Source of the DNA: Calliopum simillimum
Taxonomy: Eukaryota > Arthropoda > Insecta > Diptera > Lauxaniidae
DNA: 64,000 nucleotides
Assembly: GCA_951812925.1 (NCBI GenBank)
Contig: OX638370.1
Span: forward strand, 100,578,897 to 100,642,896
Direction of reading: 5' to 3'
In this document: in pieces, positions 43,927 through 55,239 of the stretch
Position numbering within the stretch: position 1 is the stretch's first letter
How the letters are laid out: the number at the start of each line of letters is the position of its first letter
Translations under genes and position numbers: made by a program
The notes under the pieces: generated by a model
Told to the model about the DNA's origin: nothing
What the model saw: only the letters and a program-made list of their open reading frames with translations
The model's database searches: none

Positions 43927-45129
43927 TCAATTGAGATCTTCAAGCCAAATTGCAACTGGTTTGCGTACTATTTGAGGTGGTGGATTACGTACTTTGTTTC
44001 CAGGTGCAGGCTCACTTTCGACCTGCAGAGATGCTGGTGGTGGTGGACGTGGGCGTGGATTTCCAGTCTGCGACGTTGCTGGTGGTGGCGGACGTGATGA
44101 TGGTATTGCTGGAGGTTGACTTTCGCTCTGCACCGTTGTTGTTGTTGGTGGTGGTGGACGCGTTGATGGAGCTGATGGCGGTGGTGGACGTGGGCGCGGA
44201 CTTCCAGTCTGCGACGTTGCCGGCGGTGGCGGACGTGATGATGGTATTGCTGGAGGTTGACTTTCGCTCTGCACCGTTGTTGTTGGTGGTGATGGACGCG
44301 TTGATGGAGCTGATGGTGGTGTTGGTGGACGACTTTCGCTCTGTACCGTTGTTGTTCTTGTTGGTGGTGGTGGACGCGATGATGGCGGTGTTGGAGATGT
44401 ACGTGGATTTTCTGTATGCCCCAATGTGGGTGGTGTTGGAGGTTGACTTCCGCTCTGCACCGTTGTAGTTGGTTGTGGACGTGATGACGAAGCTGCTGGC
44501 GTTGTTGGTGGCCGACTTTCGCTCTGTGTTGGTGGTGGTGGACGCGATGATGAAGCTGCTGGCGGTGTTGACGAATGACGTGGATTTTCAGTTTGCACCA
44601 ATGTAGGTGGTGTTGGTGGCTGACTTTCGCTCTGTACCGTTGTAGTTGGTCGTGGACGTGATGACGAAGCTGCTGGCGTTGTTGGTGGCCGACTTTCGCT
44701 TTGTGTTGGTGGTGGTGGACGCGATGATGCTGGCGGTGAAGGACGTGTATTTCCAGTCTGCGCCGTTGTTGGTGGTGGTGGACGCGATGGACTTACATCA
44801 ATTGGAGGACGTGGTGTTATTGCATCTTGTGAGTACGGACGAAATGATTCCAATATTGATTGCAAGTAGCTGGCTAAATCTGCACTTGGTCCCTCTGCTG
44901 GTGCTGGTTCGACTGCTTCGGGTACTTTAGACATTTCATTTAGATAATTGCGTGATCCTTTCTGTTGGTCTACATCGGACCATGAAGCAAGTAGAAGTAC
45001 ATTTTTATATTCTTTTGATGATCCAACAGAACGCAATGCTTTTGGTAAATCAATATCCAAATTGATGGCAACGGCATTGCTACCCACAGCCAAGACGGCA
45101 GCAAATGCTAAAATATATGCGAACTTCAT
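43927..45129 (-). CDS. Secreted proline-rich, mucin-like protein, 400 aa
   Basis: The open frame begins upstream with TTG, but that codon overlaps the initiator region; the ATG at 45129 gives a classic signal peptide (MKFAYILAFAAVLAVGSNAVA, cleavage after residue 21). Residues 22-100 are a short unique region (INLDIDLPKALRSV, NVLLLASWSDV, LASYLQSILESFRPYS). Residues about 105-385 are Pro/Thr/Ser-rich repeats built on SSRPPPP, TTTVQSESQPP, TSQTGNPRPRPPPP and QTENPR, made by successive internal duplications. The C-terminus ends KPVAIWLEDLN. Such secreted Pro/Thr/Ser domains are often O-glycosylated and found in salivary, accessory-gland or cuticle/eggshell proteins. I cannot say which. The single-exon structure, TATA box, initiator and poly(A) signal make it a compact, intact gene. 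The opposite-strand ORFs are shadows. Confidence 0.85.
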   Translation of the reverse strand: MKFAYILAFAAVLAVGSNAVAINLDIDLPKALRSVGSSKEYKNVLLLASWSDVDQQKGSRNYLNEMSKVPEAVEPAPAEGPSADLASYLQSILESFRPYSQDAITPRPPIDVSPSRPPPPTTAQTGNTRPSPPASSRPPPPTQSESRPPTTPAASSSRPRPTTTVQSESQPPTPPTLVQTENPRHSSTPPAASSSRPPPPTQSESRPPTTPAASSSRPQPTTTVQSGSQPPTPPTLGHTENPRTSPTPPSSRPPPPTRTTTVQSESRPPTPPSAPSTRPSPPTTTVQSESQPPAIPSSRPPPPATSQTGSPRPRPPPPSAPSTRPPPPTTTTVQSESQPPAIPSSRPPPPATSQTGNPRPRPPPPASLQVESEPAPGNKVRNPPPQIVRKPVAIWLEDLN

Positions 45130-45149
45130 GAGGATCGTAGAGTGTAAAT

Positions 45150-45187
45150 TCAACTGATTGCTAAATAGCAATGTAAGCTTTTAAATA
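45150..45187 (-). promoter_or_regulatory. Core promoter (TATA + initiator) of the proline-rich gene
   Basis: On the minus strand a TATA box TATTTAAAAG occupies 45187-45178, and an arthropod initiator TCAGTT occupies 45157-45152, with its A (+1) at 45155. The TATA T lies 32 nt upstream of +1, the expected spacing. This leaves a 5' UTR of about 25 nt. Such strong, short promoters are typical of highly expressed tissue-specific fly genes. Confidence 0.75.
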
Positions 45188-45189
45188 CC

Positions 45190-45955
45190 TACTAGTGCCA
45201 CATTTCATTAACACTTCGTATGTTAATGATGCAGTTCTAGCGGAGAGTTTCATACGAAAATCAATTTAGTAGGCATGTCGACTGTAACTTGTATGTTATC
45301 TGATTTATTGGATTCTGATGGAAGCAGCCTAGTACGACATGAATATTTTCCGGTGTTCGGTAGTTGTGTGCGATTAGATAAAAACGTTGTACATACTTAA
45401 TCATTATTGATTTTTGTTTTTTTAATCAGATCATACTAAGTTTATTGTCAAAAATTTCAATCTGATTGGGCCAAATTTCATAGAATCTTCTTTTGTTTGT
45501 TTATAGCGCAGAGAGACAACTAGGCTCCAAGTTTCTTATCGTAAAGCCAACTTTTGAATAACAAAAGTATATATGGAAATAACTTCGTGGAACGTTATGT
45601 GTTACCTTCAAAAAGGGAGACAGGAGAGTGGGAATGAACTCCAAATCTAGTATGTTATACATATCGCTCATTTACTTCAAGAACGGCACAAGTCAAAAAA
45701 CTCGATTTTGCAGAAAATTCGTTTAAAGTTTTCAATTGAAAAAGTTATTCTGTTCTCAAATGATGACCGTAAAAGATATTAATATAAAATTTTTACACAG
45801 TTTGAAGCATCATATAACGAATAATTCTTTATTATTAACTTAAAATTTGCGTTTTTTGAGTTGTGCTGTTCTTGAAGTTAATGAGCGATATTTACATAAT
45901 TCGGAAAAACCTTCAGCAATTAAAAGGAGGAGATGGAAATAATTATGAAATGTTG
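45190..45955. other. Upstream region of the proline-rich gene, nothing resolved
   Basis: AT-rich sequence without a clear repeat or ORF. Any tissue-specific enhancer would be expected here, but I cannot name sites. Confidence 0.4.
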
Positions 45956-45965
45956 AAAGTGTTTT

Positions 45966-46034
45966 ACATTGCTCGAACCGGGAATTGAAACCGGGACCTT
46001 TGAGATGTAAGTAAGCGCATGCATACGAACTAAA
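45966..46034 (-). repeat. tRNA-like relic (Pol III B-box-like)
   Basis: On the minus strand 'ggtcccggtttcaattcccg' followed by 'gttcgagc' resembles a T-arm with a B-box-like GGTTTCAATTCC; upstream 'ttagttcgtatgc' could be a decayed A box. There is no complete cloverleaf (the acceptor stem does not close), so this is a tRNA pseudogene or a tRNA-derived SINE head, not a working tRNA. Confidence 0.35.
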
Positions 46035-46390
46035 GCCGATTGGAAACTTACTAGGTGGGGTGAAAAGTAACCTCCTAGACCGCCAGAATGCGCTGCGATG
46101 GCAAAAGAGATTAAGATGCCTTTTAGTCAATTCATATTTAGACAGAACTGTCAAATTTCAGCGCGATACAGCTATTTGTTTTGTTTTGACAGCTGATTTT
46201 TATTGACGTGTTTGGCATCATGTTCGTTCTCTCAGAAAACTTTATGTTTAAGAAGAAAAACGGCGAAGGAAACAAAAGAAAAGTTGGATAAATATTATAG
46301 TGCTAGTGCTCCTTCAGATTACACCGTGAAATATTGCATTTGAGAGTTTCGTGGTGGTGGAAACTCCAACTCATAATCAAGTACATTGAT

Positions 46391-46990
46391 ATGAATGAAT
46401 AATTGTATGCCGCACCCAAAAATAATTTGTGCTCTCTCTGAGTGCAGCAGTGTTATCGAATATTTTCATGCTGTAGTGAGTGCAGTAGTGTCATCGAATG
46501 TACCCATGAATATTTTCGAGTTAAAGTGAGTAAAATTAATATTTTAGAGTGCACACTATTATCGAATGTACCCCTAAATAATAGGTGAAGCACACTAATA
46601 CCATGTACACCAATCGATGTGAAAAGATCGAAAATATATTTTGGACAAGAAGGACTAGAGGTGTCATCAGACTTTTTAACTGACCATTTTGGGCCTATTT
46701 TTGTAAAAATTATGTTGCATCAATCGATGAGGAAAAACTGATAATATATTTTGAACATAACCAGAGATGTCTTCGAGCCCTCTAACTGACCGTTTTGGGC
46801 GCCTTATTGTACAAATTTTTTAATGTACCAATCGATGAGGAAAGGTCGAAAATATATTTTGGACATGACCAGAGGTGTATCTGGGCCCTCAGACTACCAT
46901 TTTTGAAAAAAATTGGATTGTTTGAAAATATTCGATGACACTACTGCACTCATCCAGCGTACAAATTATTTTTGGGTGCGACATTCATTC
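46391..46990. mobile_element. 0.6-kb MITE with internal 110-bp repeats
   Basis: The ends are inverted: 'CGCACCCAAAAATAATTTGT' at 46411 and its complement ending at 46980. 'gaatgaat' just outside also matches in inverted order. The interior has three tandem units (from about 46609, 46719 and 46827) with 'caatcgatg.gaaa', 'aaaatatattttggacat' and 'gaccattttgggc' landmarks. No ORF. The class is not assigned. Confidence 0.75.
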
Positions 46991-46994
46991 ATGC

Positions 46995-49588
46995 CTTCTA
47001 AGAATGTTTAGTTTATAAGCATATTTGTACTCATATGCAAACTATTGTTTTAAGTTCTAGTATAATAAAGTTCATCTCATCATTTTTTTTGATTGCCCAA
47101 GAAGTTTCAGTTTCGAAATATCCGAAAAATTAAATTGAAATTGAGAAAATCTTAAGTTTTTAATTGGAATCATCATATGCTAATTTTTATTCCCCAGCAC
47201 CAACCACCAACTTAATTTTTCTTTGTTATGGTAGGATTTATTCAAAAAAAATTTGCAACCACAAAAGAAAAAATTATCACATGAAACAAGCACAGAACAG
47301 TTCCACTTGCTGCATCCGGTGGAAATGCATATGCAGCAATAGTACCATGCCTTTGTAGGAACTATCAGGATACCGACTTGAGAGTGAAGTCAATTGGTTG
47401 TTTTCTTTTAGTGACATTGCCATTAATTAACGATACTTTCAGAATTTGATATTGCTAAGTGTTCCTTTAAGCCTTGAATTTAACTTTTCAAAAAGATTTT
47501 CTTAGAACAAAAAGCTCGATAGTGATTCCTGTAGAAAACAATATAGCCAATAATGGTGCTTTTCAAGCTGGGCTTTTGAAACTTCCTTGATTATAATCAA
47601 ATTCTACTTTTGAAACTAACTCCAAAAATTTTCTCTAAAAATCTCTTCAAACAGAGTTTTTCGGGGCCGACCCTGTTTGTATCAAAAATTCATTGCAGTT
47701 TTTCCAAAACGGACATTTACAGAGCCGATCCTGTTTACACCCAAAATGGGATCATTGTTACAACAAGAAAATCAATAAAAAATTAATCAATAAAGAATGA
47801 TTAAAATGGACATTCCCGTTGATAGAGACTAGAAGTCTGCACAAGACGTTTTGTTGGAGTAATAAAACATTTCGTTTTAAGATAGGTTATGTGAAGTAAA
47901 CGCTTTTTATTTATCAAATGCTTCAGTTCAGTTTCGTGCGCAAATGTCTTGTCAATACTTGAATATTAAAGTAGAAAAAACAAATACTGCTCCAACCTGT
48001 CTTGTTTGACTTGAGCCAGTTCAGCAGTTCAGTTTAGTGCACTAATTAATAATAGTGAGAAAGGAGTTTTTTGCTCTCATCTTGTACCACTTTTTTGTTT
48101 ATGCTCTCCTTCTCTTGCGAAAATATATAAAAGCTTATACAATCCTGGGTTACCAATGCATTGCAATTTGCAAGGTTGCTATGTATTAACTTTAACTGTA
48201 ATTTTCTACTCGTACGTTTTACACTGACCTGATGTTTTTTGCTTGTATTTATAAAATACAGTACACTGAAGTGTTTGTTAGAATCAGGATTTTTTGTACA
48301 CTAATAAACCAAGTCAGAGTACTTCAGTGTCAGAAAATCAGTGAACAGTGAAGATCTGAATTTTTTTGGATAAAGTACTTCAGCTCAGTGTTCACTGTAT
48401 TTCATGAAGTCTTATACAGGCCCCTTATACAGACTGACTCTAGTTGTTACTGATTTTGTTCACACTTTTGAATTCGTATCGATACTCAACTCACTGACAC
48501 TACTCTTTGGCTTGTCAATGATTTTACTTTGTCAGCGCGACCTGTCAATGTTCTGACATTTTTGTTGTTGTTTCTTTTTTTTTTATTTCAAGGAAAGATC
48601 TTCATCAGACAACTGACTGACTGACTGGGTTGCCACTTCAGAGTTTTGAATGCAACGTTTGCTTACACATTGCAGTTTGCAATTTTCGCAGGCTTTTGTT
48701 GTAGGAAATGCTAAAAAAATATATGCAAAAGCACGCACGCATTCGCATCAGCAGCAGCAGCAGCGAGCAGCAGGAACCACAAACAAACAAGCACAACAGA
48801 GATTCCTCTCAAACGGTGATTGACACCATCTTAATTAAAAAAGCGTCAAAGATGGCGCTATTGTTATTATGCTGCGCACAGCAGTGATACTATTCGTTTC
48901 AATATCGTATGTCATGTTCAATTAGGGTTGCCAACATCATTGAAATTCGATTTCATTTCGAGTTAATTAAATATGTCTCTTTCTGTGCTTCTTCGATGGC
49001 CATTGAATTGAATGCTGCGTCTGACATCATGTTGATGATAACGATGATGTTGCTGTTGTTGTTGTTGTTGCTACTGCTTGCTGCTGGTTATGCTGATAAG
49101 AGGTTGCGTCTTCATTTTTATGAATGACATGCAGCAGTACGTGGAAATCTGGTTCTGGTTGGTATTGTGTATGTTTTTTTGATTTAATTTTATATCGTGT
49201 CGAATCACGAAGATTTAAGAAAGTGTGATTTTATTGCGATTTGTACTACGTGCACAAATCTGTGTCTTGATGTGGCATTGAATATTTATTTATGTTCATT
49301 TAGAATAAAATGCCGCTAAAGTTGATGAATTAATATGAAATCCTTTCCGAAAAATCCAAAATTTTTTTATAAATACAACAGAATCTGGAAAAAAATTTGA
49401 TTTCTAACATCGTTCGATTTAAAACAGGTTAAGGCACGCCGTGGACTTGCATGCACCATAAATTTAAAAGAATAGTTTATTTTGAAAGTGTGGCAAGTCT
49501 AAAACGAAAAAGTAATGTCATACACATTATGTGCCATAATAATCGGTTATTTGGCCGATATAATTTTTTTATCAAATAAACTTCACGT
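46995..49588. other. Intergenic with short simple repeats
   Basis: Contains a CAG run (about 48748-48773), a GTT/GCT run (about 49045-49085) and locally repeated 'cttcagtgt'/'acactgaag' phrases between 48255 and 48400. No gene is supported. Confidence 0.5.
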
Positions 49589-49590
49589 GA

Positions 49591-50206
49591 AGACCAAGAC
49601 CAAGACCAAGACCAAGACCAAGACCAAGACCAAGACCAAGACCAAGACCAAGACCAAGACCAAGACCAAGACCAAGACCAAGACCAAGACCAAGACCAAG
49701 ACCAAGACCAAGACCAAGACCAAGACCAAGACCAAGACCAAGACCAAGACCAAGACCAAGACCAAGACCAAGACCAAGACCAAGACCAAGACCAAGACCA
49801 AGACCAAGACCAAGACCAAGACCAAGACCAAGACCAAGACCAAGACCAAGACCAAGACCAAGACCAAGACCAAGACCAAGACCAAGACCAAGACCAAGAC
49901 CAAGACCAAGACCAAGACCAAGACCAAGACCAAGACCAAGACCAAGACCAAGACCAAGACCAAGACCAAGACCAAGACCAAGACCAAGACCAAGACCAAG
50001 ACCAAGACCAAGACCAAGACCAAGACCAAGACCAAGACCAAGACCAAGACCAAGACCAAGACCAAGACCAAGACCAAGACCAAGACCAAGACCAAGACCA
50101 AGACCAAGACCAAGACCAAGACCAAGACCAAGACCAAGACCAAGACCGAGACCAAGACCAAGACCAAGACCAAGACCAAGACCAAGACCAAGACCAAGAC
50201 CAAGAC
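49591..50206. repeat. AAGACC hexanucleotide array, about 102 units
   Basis: 616 bp of uninterrupted AAGACC (GGTCTT on the other strand), with a single substitution at 50148 (A to G) near the right end. Frames read as endless KTKTKT, LGLGLG or LVLVLV and are artefacts. Both flanks carry degenerate 'cttggtcttg' in the opposite orientation. Homogeneity implies recent expansion. Confidence 0.98.
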
Positions 50207-50562
50207 GATAGCAGTCTTGGTCTTGTTCTCGCACATTGAGTCTTGGTCTTGGTTTTGATATTGAGGCTTGGTCTTGATATTGGTCATTAAGTTTTGGTCT
50301 CGGTCTTGGTCCTGAAAAAATTTTTAAAGACTTGAGTGTTCAAAATTTCCAAACCTTATTTTTACAAAGCAGTTGGGTTTTTAAGATGCCAAATTTCAAA
50401 TTGAGATATGATTTTATGCTCGAAAGGGGCGTGACACACCTATTAACTATAAATTTGCGAGACTTAAAAGCAGTCTTGGTGAGCAAGACCAGGACCAAGA
50501 CTGCAATGATATCAGCGACTTGCTTAAGTATTAGAATCAAGACCAAGACTAATTTTGCTCAT
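50207..50562. repeat. Flanking inverted remnants of the AAGACC array
   Basis: 'gcagtcttggtcttg' variants at 50211-50318 are in opposite orientation to the main array, and 50470-50550 contains 'gtcttggtgagcaagaccag' then 'ccaagactgcaatgat' and 'caagaccaagactaat'. The array therefore seems to sit inside a mobile or foldback sequence that carries GGTCTT modules in both orientations. Confidence 0.65.
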
Positions 50563-50569
50563 CGCTAAT

Positions 50570-53210
50570 AAGAATCGATTTTTTGCGTTTTTTTCCAATT
50601 TTACTGTTTTTATTGAATATGTATTCTAAACAGTAAATTGTGTGTGAATTCTTTATCCAAACTGAAATCGATATTACAATTTGGTAGAAGAACTGGTTAC
50701 ATTCCATGATTTTATGGATTTTGTGGCCATTAACTTTAGCGCATTGTGTGATTTAATAAGCTTATAATTCACAGATGGTTTCCAAATCAATGAACTGCAT
50801 TAATTTACCTATTGCTGCTCATAACCTCAAAGAATTGATTGTATATTCTACCTACTCGTATAATTTTTGGTAAATAAATCCAGAATAAAATGAGATAGTA
50901 ATTTATTCACGAGTAAACTAAAGCCAAATGCAATTTGTTTGATTAGAATCTTAAATGCGGTGCTTTTGGGAAAATTTCTCGGCATTAGTGGCTCACTCAA
51001 TCAAATGTAAATACGTTAATTAATAACAAAAATGAAGCAAAATTTCTTTAATCCTATTTACATATCATCAATGTATGTATATGAGAGATAATAATTAAGT
51101 AAATTTTGCAAATCATATTCGTTTTCTCTTCTTTCCTCATTCTTCAATGTTTTTTTATTTATTGGGAAAAACATTTTTTGAAAAAGGAATTTGACGGCAC
51201 ACTATATTATTAATAACTTTTGAACCAAAATCGACTAACCAAATTTTTTTCTGGAATATAGTTCCTAGACATGTGAAGAGTGGCCACATTTTTTTATAAT
51301 TTTCTTAGACGAGGAGAAGTTGCTTAATTGCTTTATTTACTTTAAATAAGGATTTTCAATAACAAATAAAATTTTGGTCAAAAAAAAAAAAAAAAAAAAA
51401 ATGCTATTTTATTTCCTGGTTCATGTTAAACTTTTTCTTGAAAATCCTTTTTACGTTTAAATTCTAAGGTGTCTCACTTGATAAATTTTTAGGCTATTTT
51501 ATTTCCATGTGAGTCTATGAGCTACCTCATGTAAGTCTATGTACTCAATTTTTGGGTTAGTGCTGTGAAATATTTTGTGATACATTATTATATATTTCTT
51601 GATAAAAAATAGAGTTGATGTACATTTGCATAATATCCGCAAAAAAAAAAACCGATCCCAATCAGTTTTTGAACCTTAACCAATGACGTATATAAATAAG
51701 ATACTCAAATTTTATTCGTTTGACTTACTCGCCGGTTTGTGCAATTTGGTTAGACACAATTAAAGCTGTTCACAGAGGAATAAAATGTTGCTATGCCAAC
51801 GCTGCGTTCGATTTCCTGAAAGTTTTATAATAAACAGACGCAGAATTCGAAAAACAAACGTATTTAGACATTTCGTTTGTAAGCTTTCAGCAACATTTTA
51901 TCAATTTTAACAAATTCCACAGACGATAGTAACGAACTTTGTATCTTGATAAAAATATACGTCGTTGCCTTAACATCACTTTTTATATTTCTCCACAAAA
52001 AAAAAAAAAAAAAAAAAAAAAAATAAAAATAAAAAATTAAGCTATTTAAAGTATCTTTTTAAAAATTCAACTTCACACTTGGACAAAGGGAACAGCAAAA
52101 AAAATTAATATTTATAAAATTTGTATAAGAGCCAACGAGTTTGCATGAAAATTGCATCCGATGGAAATAAAAAAAAAAAAATACCCCAATATCTAACAAA
52201 AGTTTTGTCATCTTTCGCGATTGCGAAGGACATCAGTACAGTGAAGCAGAGAAGAAGAAGAAGAGCATTGCAATTGAATTACCTCTCCAAAATACAACAC
52301 GCAAAAATCCATGTCCGATGGTGCAAGTGCAAGTGCAAGAGCAATGAACTTACAATTTTTAGCACCGTTCCACTTTGCTCGTATTAAGGTAACAGTGAAA
52401 TGAAGATTTTTTCTTTCTTCATCATCTGAGATGAGTAGTTTGGTTTTTTCTCTATTTTTTGAAATCCTTTAGAATAAATTCAACAGATGAAGTGAAGTAG
52501 CAAAATTTTTGTGACGCTTAAAAATTTCGCACTCCTGCTTCGAGTATCTTATTCATTGCTAACATGGTGCATTGTCGTTTTGTTGAATTGTTGAGATGCA
52601 GAAGAAAGATAGAAAAAATTCAATAAAAATGCCAAAATTTTATTTTTCATTCTTAAAGTTAAAATTGCGAAAGTGCAATTGAAAGGATATAAATCTTAAA
52701 TTAAAAGTTAGTAGTATGATTGAAGATGAAATGAATTGAGGGAAAAATTATAGAGATAGACTTTCTTATTTTCTTGCACATAATGCTTGTCAAAAGAGTT
52801 ATTTTAAAACAAAACAATTAAATTGATAATGATAGCATTTTGTAAAAAAGATCAAGTTAAGTATGGCTTAAGCAGCCAACTTGTTAGAAAATCAGGAGAT
52901 CTTTACCCAAAAATAAGGAATTTGATATTTAAATCAATACAAGTAAAAATACACCAAAATTTCCAGTTTTCGATATTCAATCTATTCAAAACATTTGTAA
53001 TTATATACATATCTGAAAAATCGATATTGTTTCCGGTTTTTTTGGGCCAAAATTGATCCTTTTAAGTGGTTTTTTTCCCCAAATTTGGTCTTCGGTCGGA
53101 AATCAGGAGACGATTTGGGAAACAAGATTAAAATTAAGGAGCCTCTTAAAAAATCAGTAGAGTTGGCCGCTTTATGTATGACCATGCTTTTTATCATACC
53201 TATGATATGA
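50570..53210. other. Intergenic, poly-A tracts, no supported gene
   Basis: Poly-A runs at about 51380-51401 and 51998-52022. The open stretch 52121-52387 begins with TTG and has no domain. No retroelement ORF accompanies the A-tracts, which may be tails of short unrecognised SINE/LINE fragments. Confidence 0.5.
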
Positions 53211-53212
53211 GT

Positions 53213-54150
53213 TTTCCAACATTTTTCTACTTTCGCAACATTTATCTACCATTTCCAAAAATTTTCGAATACATCAATATTTTCCAGTTTTTTAAACATT
53301 TTTCGACTTTTGCAACAGTTTTCTACTTTTTCCAGAATTTTCGAGTTTGTTAACTTTTACCAGAATTTTCGAATCCATAAAATTTTTTGACTTTTCAACA
53401 TTTTTGAGAATTTTCGCAGCCAACAAAGTTTTTCAGTATTTGCTTTTTTCGACTATTTCAAAATTTTCAACATTTTTCAACTTTTTCCGAAATTTTACAA
53501 TCCATAAAAATTTTTAATTTTTTCCAAAATTTTTCGCCTTTTGAAACATGTTTTTATACTTTTTCCCAAATTTTCGAATCCATCAAAATTTTTCAGTTTT
53601 TTCAACATCTCTCTTCTTTGTCTAAAAATTTCGAATTATTCAATATTTTTCAGTTGTTCCAAAATTTTACGATTTTTGCAACATTTTCTTATTTTTCCAG
53701 AATTTTCGAAGCCATCAAAGTTTCTGTACTTTTTCAAAAAATTTTTCGATTTTTCAACATTTTTCATAAATTTTCATAAATTTTCGAATGCATCAACATT
53801 TTTGGGTTTTTAAAATATTTTCGACTTTTGCAAAATTTTTCTACTTTTCCATAATTTTCGAATCCACAAAAATTTTTCGACTTTTGCAACATTTTTCGAC
53901 TTTGCAACATTTTTTTACTTTATCCAGAATTTTTGATCCCATCAAAATTTTTCAGTTTTTGCAAAATTTTTCGACTTCTGCAACATTTTTCTTCTTTTTC
54001 CCAAATTTTTGAATCCATCAACATTTTTCAGTTTTATTTAAATATTTTTCGACCTATGCAACATTTTTCTATCCATCAACATTTTTCAGTTTTTCCAAAA
54101 TATTTCGACTTCTGCAACATTTTTCTACTCAAAAAAAATTTTCGAATCAT
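53213..54150. repeat. Degenerate AT-rich tandem repeat (satellite-like)
   Basis: About 940 bp of imperfect reiterations built from 'ttttcgaatccatcaaaa', 'atttttcagttttt', 'atttttcgacttttgcaaca' and 'tttttctactttttccagaa', with a higher-order period near 85-100 bp. The Phe-rich ORFs across it are by-products. The degeneracy suggests an old array. Confidence 0.8.
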
Positions 54151-55239
54151 ATTTATTATTTCTTTCGGAGAGACCAAACTGTGGCAAAAAATACTAGGTA
54201 TCTGAAATGCTGTTCAGTAAATTTTTCTAGTGTTATTGCACCTCGTATGGCTAAGCGTATGATTGATTGTCGTATGAAGTTTTCGATCCGAAATCGTGTT
54301 TAGCCACCAAATCCTTAATATTCTTATCAAAAATAATTTTATGAAGATTTGGTTGTATTCTATGAGAAAATGTTGAGAAAATAGAATGTAAGGAAACATT
54401 CGAAATAGAATTTTGAATTAATGAATATACTCACAAGTGACTTAAATGTAGTGATTACTTAAATGGCGGTAAATTTAAGAATAATTTTGTTAAATTCCAT
54501 CAAGAAAGTCATATTCTTTTAGTAAAGTTCAATTAAAATTTTTTCAACCAACCCCCTTTATGTTCCATCATAACTTAATTTCTGCGTAATTTGGTTAAAT
54601 TTTACTTCCAAGCTTTGGCAAATATGTACTCGTTTAAATAAAATATTGAATGATATGCGATTTTTTTCCATCTCCCAACACCTTTTGAAACATGTTGGAT
54701 CAAGCAACTGAACACAACACAACTTCAGACATGTTGCCTAATGTTTATAAACCTTGCAGTTTTGTATGTTGCCTAGACATATGTATTTATGTGTGTATGC
54801 ATGTTGATAGACAGAATATGAAATTTTGTTTGCTGTTGCTTCAACAAACTGTTAAAACTGACTGAACTTATTTTAGTTGCATTTCAATCTTCAACAGATT
54901 TGGTCTATCTATCTGTTATGTATCAAGAATTTCATGAATTTAATGCAAATTCAATTTTATCTAAAAATAAAAACTTGTTGTACTAAATAAAACGAAATGA
55001 TATGTATGTCAATTTTTACCCCTCTAGCTCTTCTAGTTTACGAGATATAGCGCTTTATTTTTCCTCCGTTTATATTTATCGTACCCCATCTTATTAATCG
55101 AAATGTGGAACACCTTCAATCTGATTTACATAATTCCGATTCCGAAGAGAATTGGATTTCAGAATAATGCTGATAGCCTTTTGCCTAACAAAGCGTATGA
55201 GTGACATTAAATTATTTCAAAAAGAAATCAAAATCATAA
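54151..55239. other. Intergenic, no supported gene
   Basis: AT-rich, apparently unique sequence. 'tgttgcctaatg' and 'catgttg' phrases recur around 54690-54800 but do not form a clear repeat. Confidence 0.45.

Noticed and set aside
43950..44930. Plus-strand ORFs of 94-172 residues opposite the proline-rich gene
   Set aside because: Val/Asp-rich mirror translations of the Pro/Ser/Thr repeats; no signal peptide, promoter or poly(A) signal on that strand.
45130..45171. Upstream TTG start adding 14 residues to the proline-rich protein
   Set aside because: The extension overlaps the TCAGTT initiator and would bury the signal peptide. The ATG at 45129 fits both promoter and signal peptide.
49591..50206. 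Telomeric repeat
   Set aside because: Insect telomeric repeats are TTAGG-type, and higher flies use retroelements or satellites. This is an interstitial hexamer flanked by ordinary intergenic DNA.
49515..50287. Long ORFs of 220-247 residues (KTKT, LGLG, LVLV) across the hexamer array
   Set aside because: They are forced by a 6-bp repeat lacking stop codons in several frames on both strands. There is no other coding signal.
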